From the NCBI RefSeq assembly GCF_023283945.1, contig NZ_JAKIKW010000013.1, forward strand, positions 1-64,000: a DNA stretch of 64,000 bases, written 5' to 3'. The position numbers and the translations under genes were made by a program. Under the pieces are notes generated by a model, which saw only the letters and a list, made by a program, of their open reading frames with translations, was not told where the DNA came from and made no database searches. Shown in pieces: positions 55,181-62,685 of the stretch (position 1 is the first letter of the stretch; every line of letters starts with the position of its first letter). This DNA is from Shewanella gelidimarina (GTDB lineage: Bacteria; Pseudomonadota; Gammaproteobacteria; Enterobacterales; Shewanellaceae).

Positions 55181-55233
55181 GTCATAAGGACAGTACTATA
55201 CCTGTCCTTATGACACGGCTTTGTCTTTTTGAC
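55181..55233. promoter_or_regulatory. NorR enhancer: three GT-N7-AC sites
   Basis: Sites are GTCATAAGGAC (55181-55191), GTCCTTATGAC (55204-55214) and GTCTTTTTGAC (55223-55233). The first two are exact inverted copies within a longer 13-bp inverted repeat. They lie about 80-135 bases upstream of the predicted start, the normal place for a sigma-54 activator; E. coli norVW also has three NorR sites. Confidence 0.75.
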
Positions 55234-55390
55234 ATTAACGTGATGTTCGAAAAGTAATCGATGTAGAAAGTATTGTGAAAATAAATACTTATATGAGGTT
55301 CATTGAGCTGCGAATGTCGAGTATGGCTAAGCATGAGGACATTGGGGGGGGAGGCTTTAAAAAGGGCTACTTCTTGAGCGAAAGTGAGCG

Positions 55391-55423
55391 TGCAAAAGCC
55401 CTTTGCAATTGCAGCAAAGGGCT
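55391..55423 (-). terminator. Terminator of lpxL
   Basis: AGCCCTTTGC pairs with GCAAAGGGCT around a 7-base loop; on the minus strand TTTTGCACG follows. It begins 7 bases beyond the lpxL stop. Confidence 0.75.
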
Positions 55424-55429
55424 AATCAA

Positions 55430-56356
55430 TTATTTATATAATGACGGGTCTTCAGGTTTTGGCCGTGTCTTAAAGCGTCGATGCAGCCACATATATTGAC
55501 CTTTGTTACGGCAAATAATCTCTTCAATAATTCGATTACCCCGCTTGGCATCTTCAATCTCATTTTCGCCAGGAAAGTCTTCTAACGGCGCTTGGATCTC
55601 GATGTTATAGCCGGTGTCCGTGCTGTTTCGTTCAACAAAAAAGGGCAGCACTTTGGCTTTACCCAGCCTTGCCAGTGTGGTTGCACCGGTAATGGTGGCG
55701 GCTTCTTGTACCGCGAAAAAAGGGATGAATGTGGCACTCGAACGGCCAAAATCTTGATCGGCAGTGTACCAAATGACGTTGGGGGCTCTTAAGCTGCGCA
55801 CCATTTGGCGTAAATCTCTTTTTGGGACCAGCGCTTTATTAGAGCGTAATCGCCCTTTGACCTGCAGATACTCCATTACGGCATTATTATGCGGTCGGTA
55901 GACCCCGACTCCTGGTTGGAACTGGCCAAAGATACGGGCGCCCATCTCTAAAGGCAGGCAATGAACGGCGTACAGTATGACCCCTTGGCCACTGTTCAGC
56001 GTTTGTTCGACATGCTCTTGACCTTTAATGGTCATATGTTGCTGAATTTTTTCATCTGACCACCACCATCCATTGATGGTATCGAAGATAGCTTTGCCTG
56101 TTTGTTCAAAGTTTTCGCGTAATAGCGTTTGCTGTTCTGCTTCGCTCATATCAGGAAAGCACAGCTGCAAATTACGCTTGGCAGTGTTAACCCGTTTGCG
56201 GGCAAACTTCATGGCAATCCTGCCAATAGCCGCGCCAATTTTCATTTGGAGAGGTAATGGCAACACTTGTGTTAAGCGCATCATTGCAACGCCTAGCCAC
56301 AGGAGCCAGTACTTAGGATGATAAAGATGAGATGACAACTGGGCTTTTTCTACCAC
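55430..56356 (-). CDS. lpxL: Lipid A biosynthesis lauroyltransferase (LpxL/HtrB family)
   Basis: An inner-membrane acyltransferase adding a secondary acyl chain to Kdo2-lipid IVA. The 308 residues carry an N-terminal membrane helix, the HX4E catalytic motif (HCLPLE), then GVYRPHNNAVMEYLQ, RGRLRSNKAL-like and YMWLHRRFKTRP near the C-terminus, closely following E. coli LpxL. LpxM or LpxP specificity cannot be excluded from sequence alone. Divergent from hldE, so two LPS genes share an intergenic region. Confidence 0.9.
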   Translation of the reverse strand: MVEKAQLSSHLYHPKYWLLWLGVAMMRLTQVLPLPLQMKIGAAIGRIAMKFARKRVNTAKRNLQLCFPDMSEAEQQTLLRENFEQTGKAIFDTINGWWWSDEKIQQHMTIKGQEHVEQTLNSGQGVILYAVHCLPLEMGARIFGQFQPGVGVYRPHNNAVMEYLQVKGRLRSNKALVPKRDLRQMVRSLRAPNVIWYTADQDFGRSSATFIPFFAVQEAATITGATTLARLGKAKVLPFFVERNSTDTGYNIEIQAPLEDFPGENEIEDAKRGNRIIEEIICRNKGQYMWLHRRFKTRPKPEDPSLYK

Positions 56357-56475
56357 GGAAAACTCGAATACATTGAAAAATTACTCATTATTCTAACGCA
56401 AACTCACTCAAACTCACTCAAAATCATTAAAAATTAGGTACAATCATCAGTAAATTTGCAAAACACACGGCCATT

Positions 56476-57906
56476 ATGAAGATTTCTCTGCCAGCATTTG
56501 AAAACGCCAAAGTACTCGTCGTTGGTGATGTAATGTTAGATCGCTACTGGGCGGGCACGACTGCGCGTATATCTCCTGAAGCACCCGTCCCCGTTGTTAA
56601 AGTGGAACAGATTGAAGATCGGCCTGGCGGAGCGGCGAATGTGGCGATTAACATTGCCACGCTAGGCGGCGCAGCAAGTCTCGCTGGCATCGTCGGTGTT
56701 GATGAAACAGCTGACGCATTGACCATTGGTGTGCAAGCATTCGGCGTTGAGCCTAATTGGCATCGAGTTGCTGGTAAGCCGACGATCACTAAGCTACGAG
56801 TGATGTCGCGCAATCAGCAATTGCTGCGTTTGGATTTTGAAGAGAGTTACTCGAAAGTAGAAAGTGATGCGCTGCTAGCAAAAACCATTTTACAGTTAGA
56901 CAATGTCGATGTGGCAGTGCTGTCTGATTACGCTAAAGGCGCCCTTGTTTCTCCTGAAGCCTTTATTCAAGCGGCGAGCGACAAAGGGGTCAAAGTGTTA
57001 GTTGATCCTAAAGGCAGTGACTTTGCTCGTTACCGTGGTGCTTATCTATTAACGCCGAACATGGGTGAATTTGAAGCGGTAGTGGGCAAAGTTGAATCAG
57101 AAGCAGACTTAGTCGCTAAAGCCCAATCTTTGTTGTCGCAATTTGAGCTCAATGCCATGTTGGTAACGCGTTCAGAAAAAGGCATGACATTAATCACTAA
57201 AGATCAGCCTGAACTGCATATCCCCACAGTTGCACGTGAGGTTTACGATGTGACGGGTGCGGGTGATACCGTTATTTCAGCGCTAGCGACAGCAATTGCA
57301 GCAGGCAGTGATTTACCACAAGCTTGTGCGATTGCAAATACCGCCGCAGGGATAGTGGTTGCCAAGCTAGGTACGTCAACGGTGACCCGAATTGAATTAA
57401 TTGAAGCGCTCTCTTTGAATCAAGGTGAATCAGGTTTCGGCGCAGTGAGCGAAGACCAGCTAGTGTACGCGCTGGAGCAAGCTAAGCTGCGTGGTGAGCG
57501 TGTGGTCATGACCAATGGCTGCTTTGATATTTTACATGCAGGACACGTCAGTTACCTGCAACAGGCCAAAGCCCTAGGTGATCGATTAATCGTTGCTGTT
57601 AATAGCGACGCTTCAGTCAAACGCCTGAAAGGCGAAGGGCGTCCGGTAAACCCGGAAGACAGACGAATGGCAGTGTTAGCCGGTCTTGCTTCGGTTGATT
57701 GGGTGGTCCCTTTCAGTGAAGATACACCGCAACGCGTGATTGCTCGCTTGTTGCCTGATCTGTTGGTAAAAGGCGGCGATTACAACGTTGAAGATATTGC
57801 GGGTGGTGAAGAGGTGATTGCTGCGGGTGGTAAGGTTAAAGTACTCGGCTTTGAAGAGGGTATTTCAACCACGGCGATTATTGAAAACATCATGGCTAAT
57901 CGCTAG
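56476..57906 (+). CDS. hldE: Bifunctional heptose kinase/adenylyltransferase HldE
   Basis: HldE makes ADP-D-glycero-beta-D-manno-heptose for the LPS inner core. Of 476 residues, 1-318 form a ribokinase-like kinase ([30 protein letters not shown] with the catalytic Asp), and about 344-476 a cytidylyltransferase-like domain ([18 protein letters not shown]). It has the full length of fused HldE. In E. coli it lies directly after glnE; here it is about 12 kb away. Confidence 0.97.
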   Translation: MKISLPAFENAKVLVVGDVMLDRYWAGTTARISPEAPVPVVKVEQIEDRPGGAANVAINIATLGGAASLAGIVGVDETADALTIGVQAFGVEPNWHRVAGKPTITKLRVMSRNQQLLRLDFEESYSKVESDALLAKTILQLDNVDVAVLSDYAKGALVSPEAFIQAASDKGVKVLVDPKGSDFARYRGAYLLTPNMGEFEAVVGKVESEADLVAKAQSLLSQFELNAMLVTRSEKGMTLITKDQPELHIPTVAREVYDVTGAGDTVISALATAIAAGSDLPQACAIANTAAGIVVAKLGTSTVTRIELIEALSLNQGESGFGAVSEDQLVYALEQAKLRGERVVMTNGCFDILHAGHVSYLQQAKALGDRLIVAVNSDASVKRLKGEGRPVNPEDRRMAVLAGLASVDWVVPFSEDTPQRVIARLLPDLLVKGGDYNVEDIAGGEEVIAAGGKVKVLGFEEGISTTAIIENIMANR

Positions 57907-57945
57907 TGAAAGCCATGAGTAAAGATCAATAGTGCTATCTCATTA

Positions 57946-58809
57946 ATGCTGAACTCATTGGTTTTTAGCATCGCGCTGACAAGTGGCTTTATTTGGGATG
58001 ATATCGGTGCTAAGAAAGCCCTTGTTTGCGAGCTTAAGCAGCTTGAAGTTTGCTTAAGTCAGCTCCCTCCTTCTGCCAGAAAACAGCTACCTAACACTCA
58101 ACTGATACAAATGTCATTGGGCGCGCGCGCCGCGATGGTGTTACCTCTCAAGCATGTCGACGTCGCAGGCGTGTTAGTGACCGACTTTAGCCTACTTCCC
58201 CTTAAACGCAGTGTTAATTGGGGAGAAGGGGACTTTTCTCTGAGTCTTAATCGGCAGGATGAACTGACCTATTGGCATGAATTAGGCCACCTTCAAGCGA
58301 TTGAAGCGCTTAAGACCATGAATGCTGAGATCTCCAGTCCTTTTCAACATGAGTGGTTAGCTGATCTCTATCTGATTTGGCGCATCGCCAAAGAAACTAA
58401 CAGCTTGAGCTTAGCGTGGCAGCAATATCATCGTCGTAACATTGATGTGATGGCAAATGTGGCATTTATGTCCCATTGGAGTGTGCCTATCATGTCGCAA
58501 GCTCTTGCGGGTTATAGCGTCAAAGAGCTCACCGCGTTCAACAGTTTTAATGCATTTCTAGCTGACTTTTGGCCGACGATAGTACTGCCAACCGCTGATA
58601 GTTTAGCTGAATTTTCAAGCCTAATTCAGCGTACATTCGGCGCAGGAACAGTACAACCACTGCCGGAATATATGTATTGGCGCAAACCCGCTTTAGGACA
58701 TTATTTTAAGCCGACATTGATTAAGTTAATGGGGCAGACTGATGCAGTGCAGTGGCTTGTAGATCAAAGTATGGAGCAGGATGGTTCGAGTCCTGCACCT
58801 CGGCTGTAG
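57946..58809 (+). CDS. Hypothetical protein with HELGH zincin motif
   Basis: The 287 residues start with a short hydrophobic segment (MLNSLVFSIALTSGFIW), possibly a signal peptide. WHELGH (111-115 for HELGH) matches the HEXXH zinc-peptidase motif, and HEWLAD (E136, D140) could provide the third ligand of a gluzincin-like fold. The rest is helical and unrecognised. I infer a putative metallopeptidase, probably secreted or periplasmic. It lies 39 bases after hldE and may be co-transcribed. Confidence 0.7.
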   Translation: MLNSLVFSIALTSGFIWDDIGAKKALVCELKQLEVCLSQLPPSARKQLPNTQLIQMSLGARAAMVLPLKHVDVAGVLVTDFSLLPLKRSVNWGEGDFSLSLNRQDELTYWHELGHLQAIEALKTMNAEISSPFQHEWLADLYLIWRIAKETNSLSLAWQQYHRRNIDVMANVAFMSHWSVPIMSQALAGYSVKELTAFNSFNAFLADFWPTIVLPTADSLAEFSSLIQRTFGAGTVQPLPEYMYWRKPALGHYFKPTLIKLMGQTDAVQWLVDQSMEQDGSSPAPRL

Positions 58810-58998
58810 GTTTTGGGTTGAGGTGATCACAAAGGTGATTATGTCTTCGTTAGCTCATTTCTGGACAGAAACGTGTTTCAAGTTGGCCTAGTGAATGTCC
58901 GGTAATGGCACAGAATTACCGCCTTTCGCAACTAAATCACTACTACGTTCTGCTCTGATAGTGATAAAATCTCCGCATCAGAATTACCGAGAAACTCT

Positions 58999-59337
58999 AT
59001 GTTTATCCATCATGTTAACGGCATCGACTGGCTTGTGATTACAGCTTTTGAAGAACTGAAAACTATATTTATCGAAGAAGCCGGTGAGATTCCCTTTTGC
59101 TTCTCTACCGCCAGCGAATTGAAACTGATTGATCAAGCCAAGCGTATTTATGGATATTTGCCTACACTCAGCGGCGTAATCACCGATACCGGCACTTTTC
59201 AAAGTAAGGATAACGAAGAAGATTTGAACCCAGAGCTTGCCTGCCTAGTTGAGGGGCGTGGTCGGGTGTTTATCTATCACGGCGGCTTTGTGGCTTTTGT
59301 GGATGACGAGCAAACCTTTATTACCCGAATGGACTGA
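58999..59337 (+). CDS. Hypothetical small protein
   Basis: The 112 residues have alternating strand/helix patterns (FIHHVNGIDWLVITAFEEL, GRVFIYHGGFVAFVDDEQTF), no signal peptide and no known motif. Upstream TTACCGAGAAACTCT gives a moderate ribosome site (GAGA). The Gly/aromatic end looks like a small beta domain. Not recognised. Confidence 0.6.
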   Translation: MFIHHVNGIDWLVITAFEELKTIFIEEAGEIPFCFSTASELKLIDQAKRIYGYLPTLSGVITDTGTFQSKDNEEDLNPELACLVEGRGRVFIYHGGFVAFVDDEQTFITRMD

Positions 59338-60166
59338 AAATTATTCAGTAAGTTGAAATCAGCGAATTAGCATCCCTAGCCGTTCATCCGCAAGCGCTTC
59401 GTTTATTAACAGGGTGCGAATCGAATGGAGCCGGATCCTAGCTTCAATAAGAAAAGCAATGCTGCGGTTAACTGGCGAGCTGTATCCCTAGCAAGGAATG
59501 GGGCATAAATGCGTTAGCTGCTGACCAAAGTGGTTCCAATGACCTGCAGTCGGCGTATGTGCAGACACTGCTGAGGCTCGCTTTTCGCCATCCATGGCCG
59601 CTCTGCGGTTTCATCCCTGAAACCGAAGGCCTCTGCCACATCTGCACTGGGTTATAAAAGCGCAAACTCTCGGTATTTGAGTTCCTAATTTGAAGAACAC
59701 AGATCTAAAAGCCTAAACAAACTAACAGAAAACACCCAATCCCCATCGAAGTTGCCGAAGTGCGTAGATAAAAATGCCGTAGAACCATCATGGATGATGG
59801 TTCAGGCTCGGGGGTACATGGATGTACCATCTGAGCCGTTAGGCGATTTTTATTGGAGTACGAGGCCTGTACTCAACGCATGTAACTTCGTCGGGGCGGC
59901 AGGGGTGATCCAAGAGGGGATTGCTGTTGATCCCCTTTTGGCCGTGTGTGAGCTGGAAGCTCACGACCTTTATCAAACGAAGTTTGGTATCTTAAAGCTC
60001 ATAGAACCAAGCCCTAGCTTGCTCGCTAATGAATAGCAGACAGCCACTGTTCAGCCATTTTTTGCTGAACCTAGGCTGAACACTTTGCTGATTACTTCAT
60101 AAGGAGTGGGTTTCTGGCAACGGCTTTTGATAGAGTCATTTCACGTCGAATCAATGGGGCCGTATA
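59338..60166. repeat. 829-base non-coding region with arrays of GGA-loop hairpins
   Basis: On the plus strand, an 8-bp hairpin with TGGA loop (59783-59802), a 6-bp hairpin with TGGA loop (59813-59828, inside outer GGCTC/GAGCC), GAGTAC/GTACTC (59856-59874), a 12-bp hairpin (59910-59941), GTGAGCT-GGA-AGCTCAC (59948-59964) and CAAAC/GTTTG (59974-59986) follow in tandem. On the minus strand, GCCA-TGGA-TGGC (59598-59587) and CGGTTTCA-GGGA-TGAAACCG (59625-59606), plus further AGGGAT motifs (59484-59489, 59372-59377), point the other way. A 94-codon frame (59752-60036) is made of these hairpins and is not called. Loops with GGA resemble CsrA-binding sites; it could also be a dispersed repeat. Confidence 0.6.
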
Positions 60167-60634
60167 ATGCCAAAGCGTTCAAGAGCTGAAACCAAGCAAA
60201 CCATAGAACAAATAACAGCTGCTGCACTGCAACAGATGTTGAATATGGGCTATGACGCGATGTCCTATTCCACCCTTTCGCAAGCAACAGGGATCAGCCG
60301 TACTGGGATCAGCCATCACTTTCCTTATAAAGCGGATTTCCTCACCCTGTTAGAACCGAAACTCGGCGCCTTACTCATTGAGGATTTAGATTTTAGCACC
60401 ACAGAATCGCTGCAAAAATCTTGGCTTTGCGCATTAGAAACCCCACAGTTTAGCGCGATTATAAAACTGTTCTTTGCTATTTGTGGCTCCAGTCAGTTGC
60501 ATACAGCCCAATATAAAACACTGACCTTGCTACATGACAAAGTGGCCATTGAGCTTGGGGATCAGGGGAGAACAACTGTCGATACGCTATTAGGCCAAAG
60601 CGCAATATTTCTGTTTAAGCAAAATAGGCAATAA
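60167..60634 (+). CDS. TetR-family transcriptional regulator
   Basis: Of 155 residues, 1-60 form the TetR helix-turn-helix (RAETKQTIEQITAAALQQML, TGISRTGISHHFPYKADFL in part). The ligand domain (about 65-155) is short for TetR (usually about 130 residues), so the protein may be C-terminally trimmed: the last helices expected after LLGQSAIFLFKQNRQ are missing. No target gene is adjacent. Ligand unknown. Confidence 0.85.
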   Translation: MPKRSRAETKQTIEQITAAALQQMLNMGYDAMSYSTLSQATGISRTGISHHFPYKADFLTLLEPKLGALLIEDLDFSTTESLQKSWLCALETPQFSAIIKLFFAICGSSQLHTAQYKTLTLLHDKVAIELGDQGRTTVDTLLGQSAIFLFKQNRQ

Positions 60635-60903
60635 ATAGCTCACGAACCTACAAAACGAATGATTTTCTCTGTGTATGATATTCGGGCTAAAATTAATCCC
60701 ATCTTTGTTATCTATGATTCGCCTTTTATATTCTTGGTTAGCGACGGCGCAGCAGTTGAGAGCATGACCCACAAAGAGTAACGGATAGCCCCATTTTGCT
60801 TAAGTATAAAAAGCAAAAGGTTAAGGTGTTAACCCGCTGTAGCGACGAAGTAATTTTTTCTATATGCTAGCGGCCAATAAGCATTTTAAGCCTGTAATGA
60901 GTG

Positions 60904-61500
60904 ATGCACGATATGGACGTCAAACCTAACATTCCAGTAGCCTCTGAATCGATCAAACGTTTCCCCAAATTAGATAATCAAGAGTTAGTCAAACCCAGCT
61001 TTTGGATAAGCCAAGTGTTTATGATCATTGCCACCATTGTTGGTGTCTATTTGGCTGCGCAAGAGGGCTTGTCACAGGCGATTATCTTCGATGATTTATC
61101 AAACAAACAAGATAACTATTATCTTCGACATGCACTTTTCGACGAAGTGAATGACAATGTCACTATCATCAATGAGTATGCAGATACAGTGGCAAAAAGC
61201 TCCCCTTATGACTTAAAGGGTATTCACCCTACAATGGCAACATTCGTCTGGGAGAATATGCGCTATTCAGCCAATACATTGGAAACTCCAACTCAAATTC
61301 TAACTGAGACTCGGCGATTCTATATGACATCGGCAAACATTATTTCTAAAATGGAAAGTCGATTCTATGGTGCAAAGTTTGGCGCTGAAAAACTCAAAGA
61401 GCTAACCAAAAATGTGTCTGAATCAACCCTCCCTATGTTGCAAAGCAACTATCAAGCTCTCGCCGCGGAGTTAGACGCTGCCAATATTACGGTTGAATAA
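60904..61500 (+). CDS. Single-pass membrane protein, unknown function
   Basis: About 198 residues from ATG 60904 (GTG 60901 and ATG 60913 are also possible; no clear ribosome site decides). A cytoplasmic N-terminus (1-38) precedes one helix (WISQVFMIIATIVGVYLAA), then a mostly helical extracytoplasmic or cytoplasmic domain (about 60-198). No known family was recognised. It lies 10 bases before the rhomboid gene, so it may be a partner or substrate. Confidence 0.7.
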   Translation: MHDMDVKPNIPVASESIKRFPKLDNQELVKPSFWISQVFMIIATIVGVYLAAQEGLSQAIIFDDLSNKQDNYYLRHALFDEVNDNVTIINEYADTVAKSSPYDLKGIHPTMATFVWENMRYSANTLETPTQILTETRRFYMTSANIISKMESRFYGAKFGAEKLKELTKNVSESTLPMLQSNYQALAAELDAANITVE

Positions 61501-61510
61501 GGATATTTAA

Positions 61511-62593
61511 ATGACGATTAAGTGCCCCGGTTGTAATAACGAAACAATGCGAATGTTTGACTTCCATGGTCAAGAGGTTGATAGCTGCACTGAGTGCGGT
61601 GGTATATGGTTCGACAGTGGCGAGCTCAACGGCGCACTTTCAACGGCAGACAATGGTAATAACAACGTCGGCATCGAAAGTTCACTCGGTGAACATCAAG
61701 GCGTGTCACTTCGACAATGCAGCCATTGTCAGTGCAGTATGCAGCACTACTTTTTAATGGACGACTTTCAAGTTGAGGTGGATGTTTGCCACTCCTGTAC
61801 TGGGGTGTGGATTGATGAACACGAACGAGAAAAAGTGCTGCAGTCCCCGCAAATTAGAGCGGCATTAGAACAACTCAATCAAAAAACCAACGTCAAAACG
61901 TGGCTGTTTCAATTTTTACTGCAAATGCCGTTAGAGTACAACTTAAAAACCAAGAGCAAACCTTGGGTCACGTATGGTTTACTTGCACTGAATATCATCA
62001 TCTTTTTTGCCTACGGTTATAGTGACCCCGCCACTGTGTGGGTGTTTGATAATTTTGCCATGCAGGCGTCACTGGTGATGCAAGGGCAGCAGGTATTGCC
62101 TCTGCTAAGTCATATGTTTCTTCATGGTGATATCATTCATCTGCTGGGGAATATGTATTTCCTCTATGTGGTTGGTGACAATTTAGAGGATGCACTCGGT
62201 CATTCTCGTTTTCTTGCGGTTTATTTACTGTGTGGTTTTGCTGCCGTCTTTGCTCAAATTGCATCGGATCCAACATCGACCGTATACATGGTTGGCGCGA
62301 GCGGGGCGATAGCGGGCTTGTTTGGTATGTATCTGTTGTGGTTTAGACATGCCAGTCTGACATTCATGTTTGTTGTCTTTCAAAAGAAACTGTCGCCGAT
62401 GGCGTTCTTTGCGATTTGGTTATTGATCAATATTGTTGGGGTATGGTTTGCTGAGGGAGGCGTGGCTTATTGGGCGCATATTGGCGGTTTTATCGCAGGT
62501 CTGATTATCGGTATTGCGCTTAAGCAACGAGTCATGTCGAGCAACCCTATGTTGGCGATGCTTAATTCACCCGAGGTGAAAGTGTCTCGTTAG
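61511..62593 (+). CDS. Rhomboid intramembrane serine protease with N-terminal zinc ribbons
   Basis: Of 360 residues, 1-115 hold two TFIIB-like zinc ribbons (CPGC/CTEC at about 4-30 and CSHC/CHSC at about 69-97), and about 150-345 form the six-helix rhomboid fold. Catalytic Ser264 lies in VGASGAIAG and His323 in WAHIGGFIAG; the family loop is FLHGDIIHLLGNMYFL. AAGGATATTTAA precedes the ATG. Cytoplasmic zinc ribbons fused to rhomboid suggest regulation or substrate recruitment. Target unknown. Confidence 0.92.
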   Translation: MTIKCPGCNNETMRMFDFHGQEVDSCTECGGIWFDSGELNGALSTADNGNNNVGIESSLGEHQGVSLRQCSHCQCSMQHYFLMDDFQVEVDVCHSCTGVWIDEHEREKVLQSPQIRAALEQLNQKTNVKTWLFQFLLQMPLEYNLKTKSKPWVTYGLLALNIIIFFAYGYSDPATVWVFDNFAMQASLVMQGQQVLPLLSHMFLHGDIIHLLGNMYFLYVVGDNLEDALGHSRFLAVYLLCGFAAVFAQIASDPTSTVYMVGASGAIAGLFGMYLLWFRHASLTFMFVVFQKKLSPMAFFAIWLLINIVGVWFAEGGVAYWAHIGGFIAGLIIGIALKQRVMSSNPMLAMLNSPEVKVSR

Positions 62594-62624
62594 TTTGTGT
62601 GTGTTTACGCATGTTTAGAAAATT

Positions 62625-62648
62625 AAGGCCGCGAATGCGGCCTTTTTG
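62625..62648 (+). terminator. Terminator after the rhomboid gene
   Basis: AAGGCCGC pairs with GCGGCCTT around GAAT, followed by TTTG. Confidence 0.88.
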
Positions 62649-62657
62649 TTCACTCAC

Positions 62658-62681
62658 AACCAATCAACCAATCAACCAATC
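62658..62681. repeat. Short tandem repeat (AACCAATC)x3
   Basis: Three perfect copies of an octamer, immediately after the terminator and ending 5 bases before the MipA-like stop codon. Length variation by slippage is likely. Confidence 0.8.
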
Positions 62682-62685
62682 TAGC

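Larger units (their letters stand above)
55063..55429. other. Intergenic region with the norB regulatory region
   Basis: It holds the sigma-54 promoter, three NorR-like sites, an A/T-rich stretch between them, a run of eight G (55344-55351) and the lpxL terminator. A 74-codon plus-strand frame from 55275 has no ribosome site and runs into lpxL; I do not call it. Confidence 0.6.

Noticed and set aside
55344..55351. Run of eight G as a phase-variable switch
   Set aside because: It is not inside a called gene or a recognisable promoter spacer.
55275..55499. 74-codon plus-strand frame between norB and lpxL
   Set aside because: It has no ribosome site, contains the G8 run and the lpxL terminator, and overlaps the lpxL 3' end on the opposite strand.
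58771..58797. tRNA T-arm-like sequence GGTTCGAGTCC
   Set aside because: It lies in the last codons of the HELGH gene, the loop would be too long, and no acceptor, D or anticodon arms are present upstream.
59752..60036. 94-codon open frame in the hairpin region
   Set aside because: It is built from the palindromic hairpins, has no ribosome site, and its translation has no protein-like pattern.
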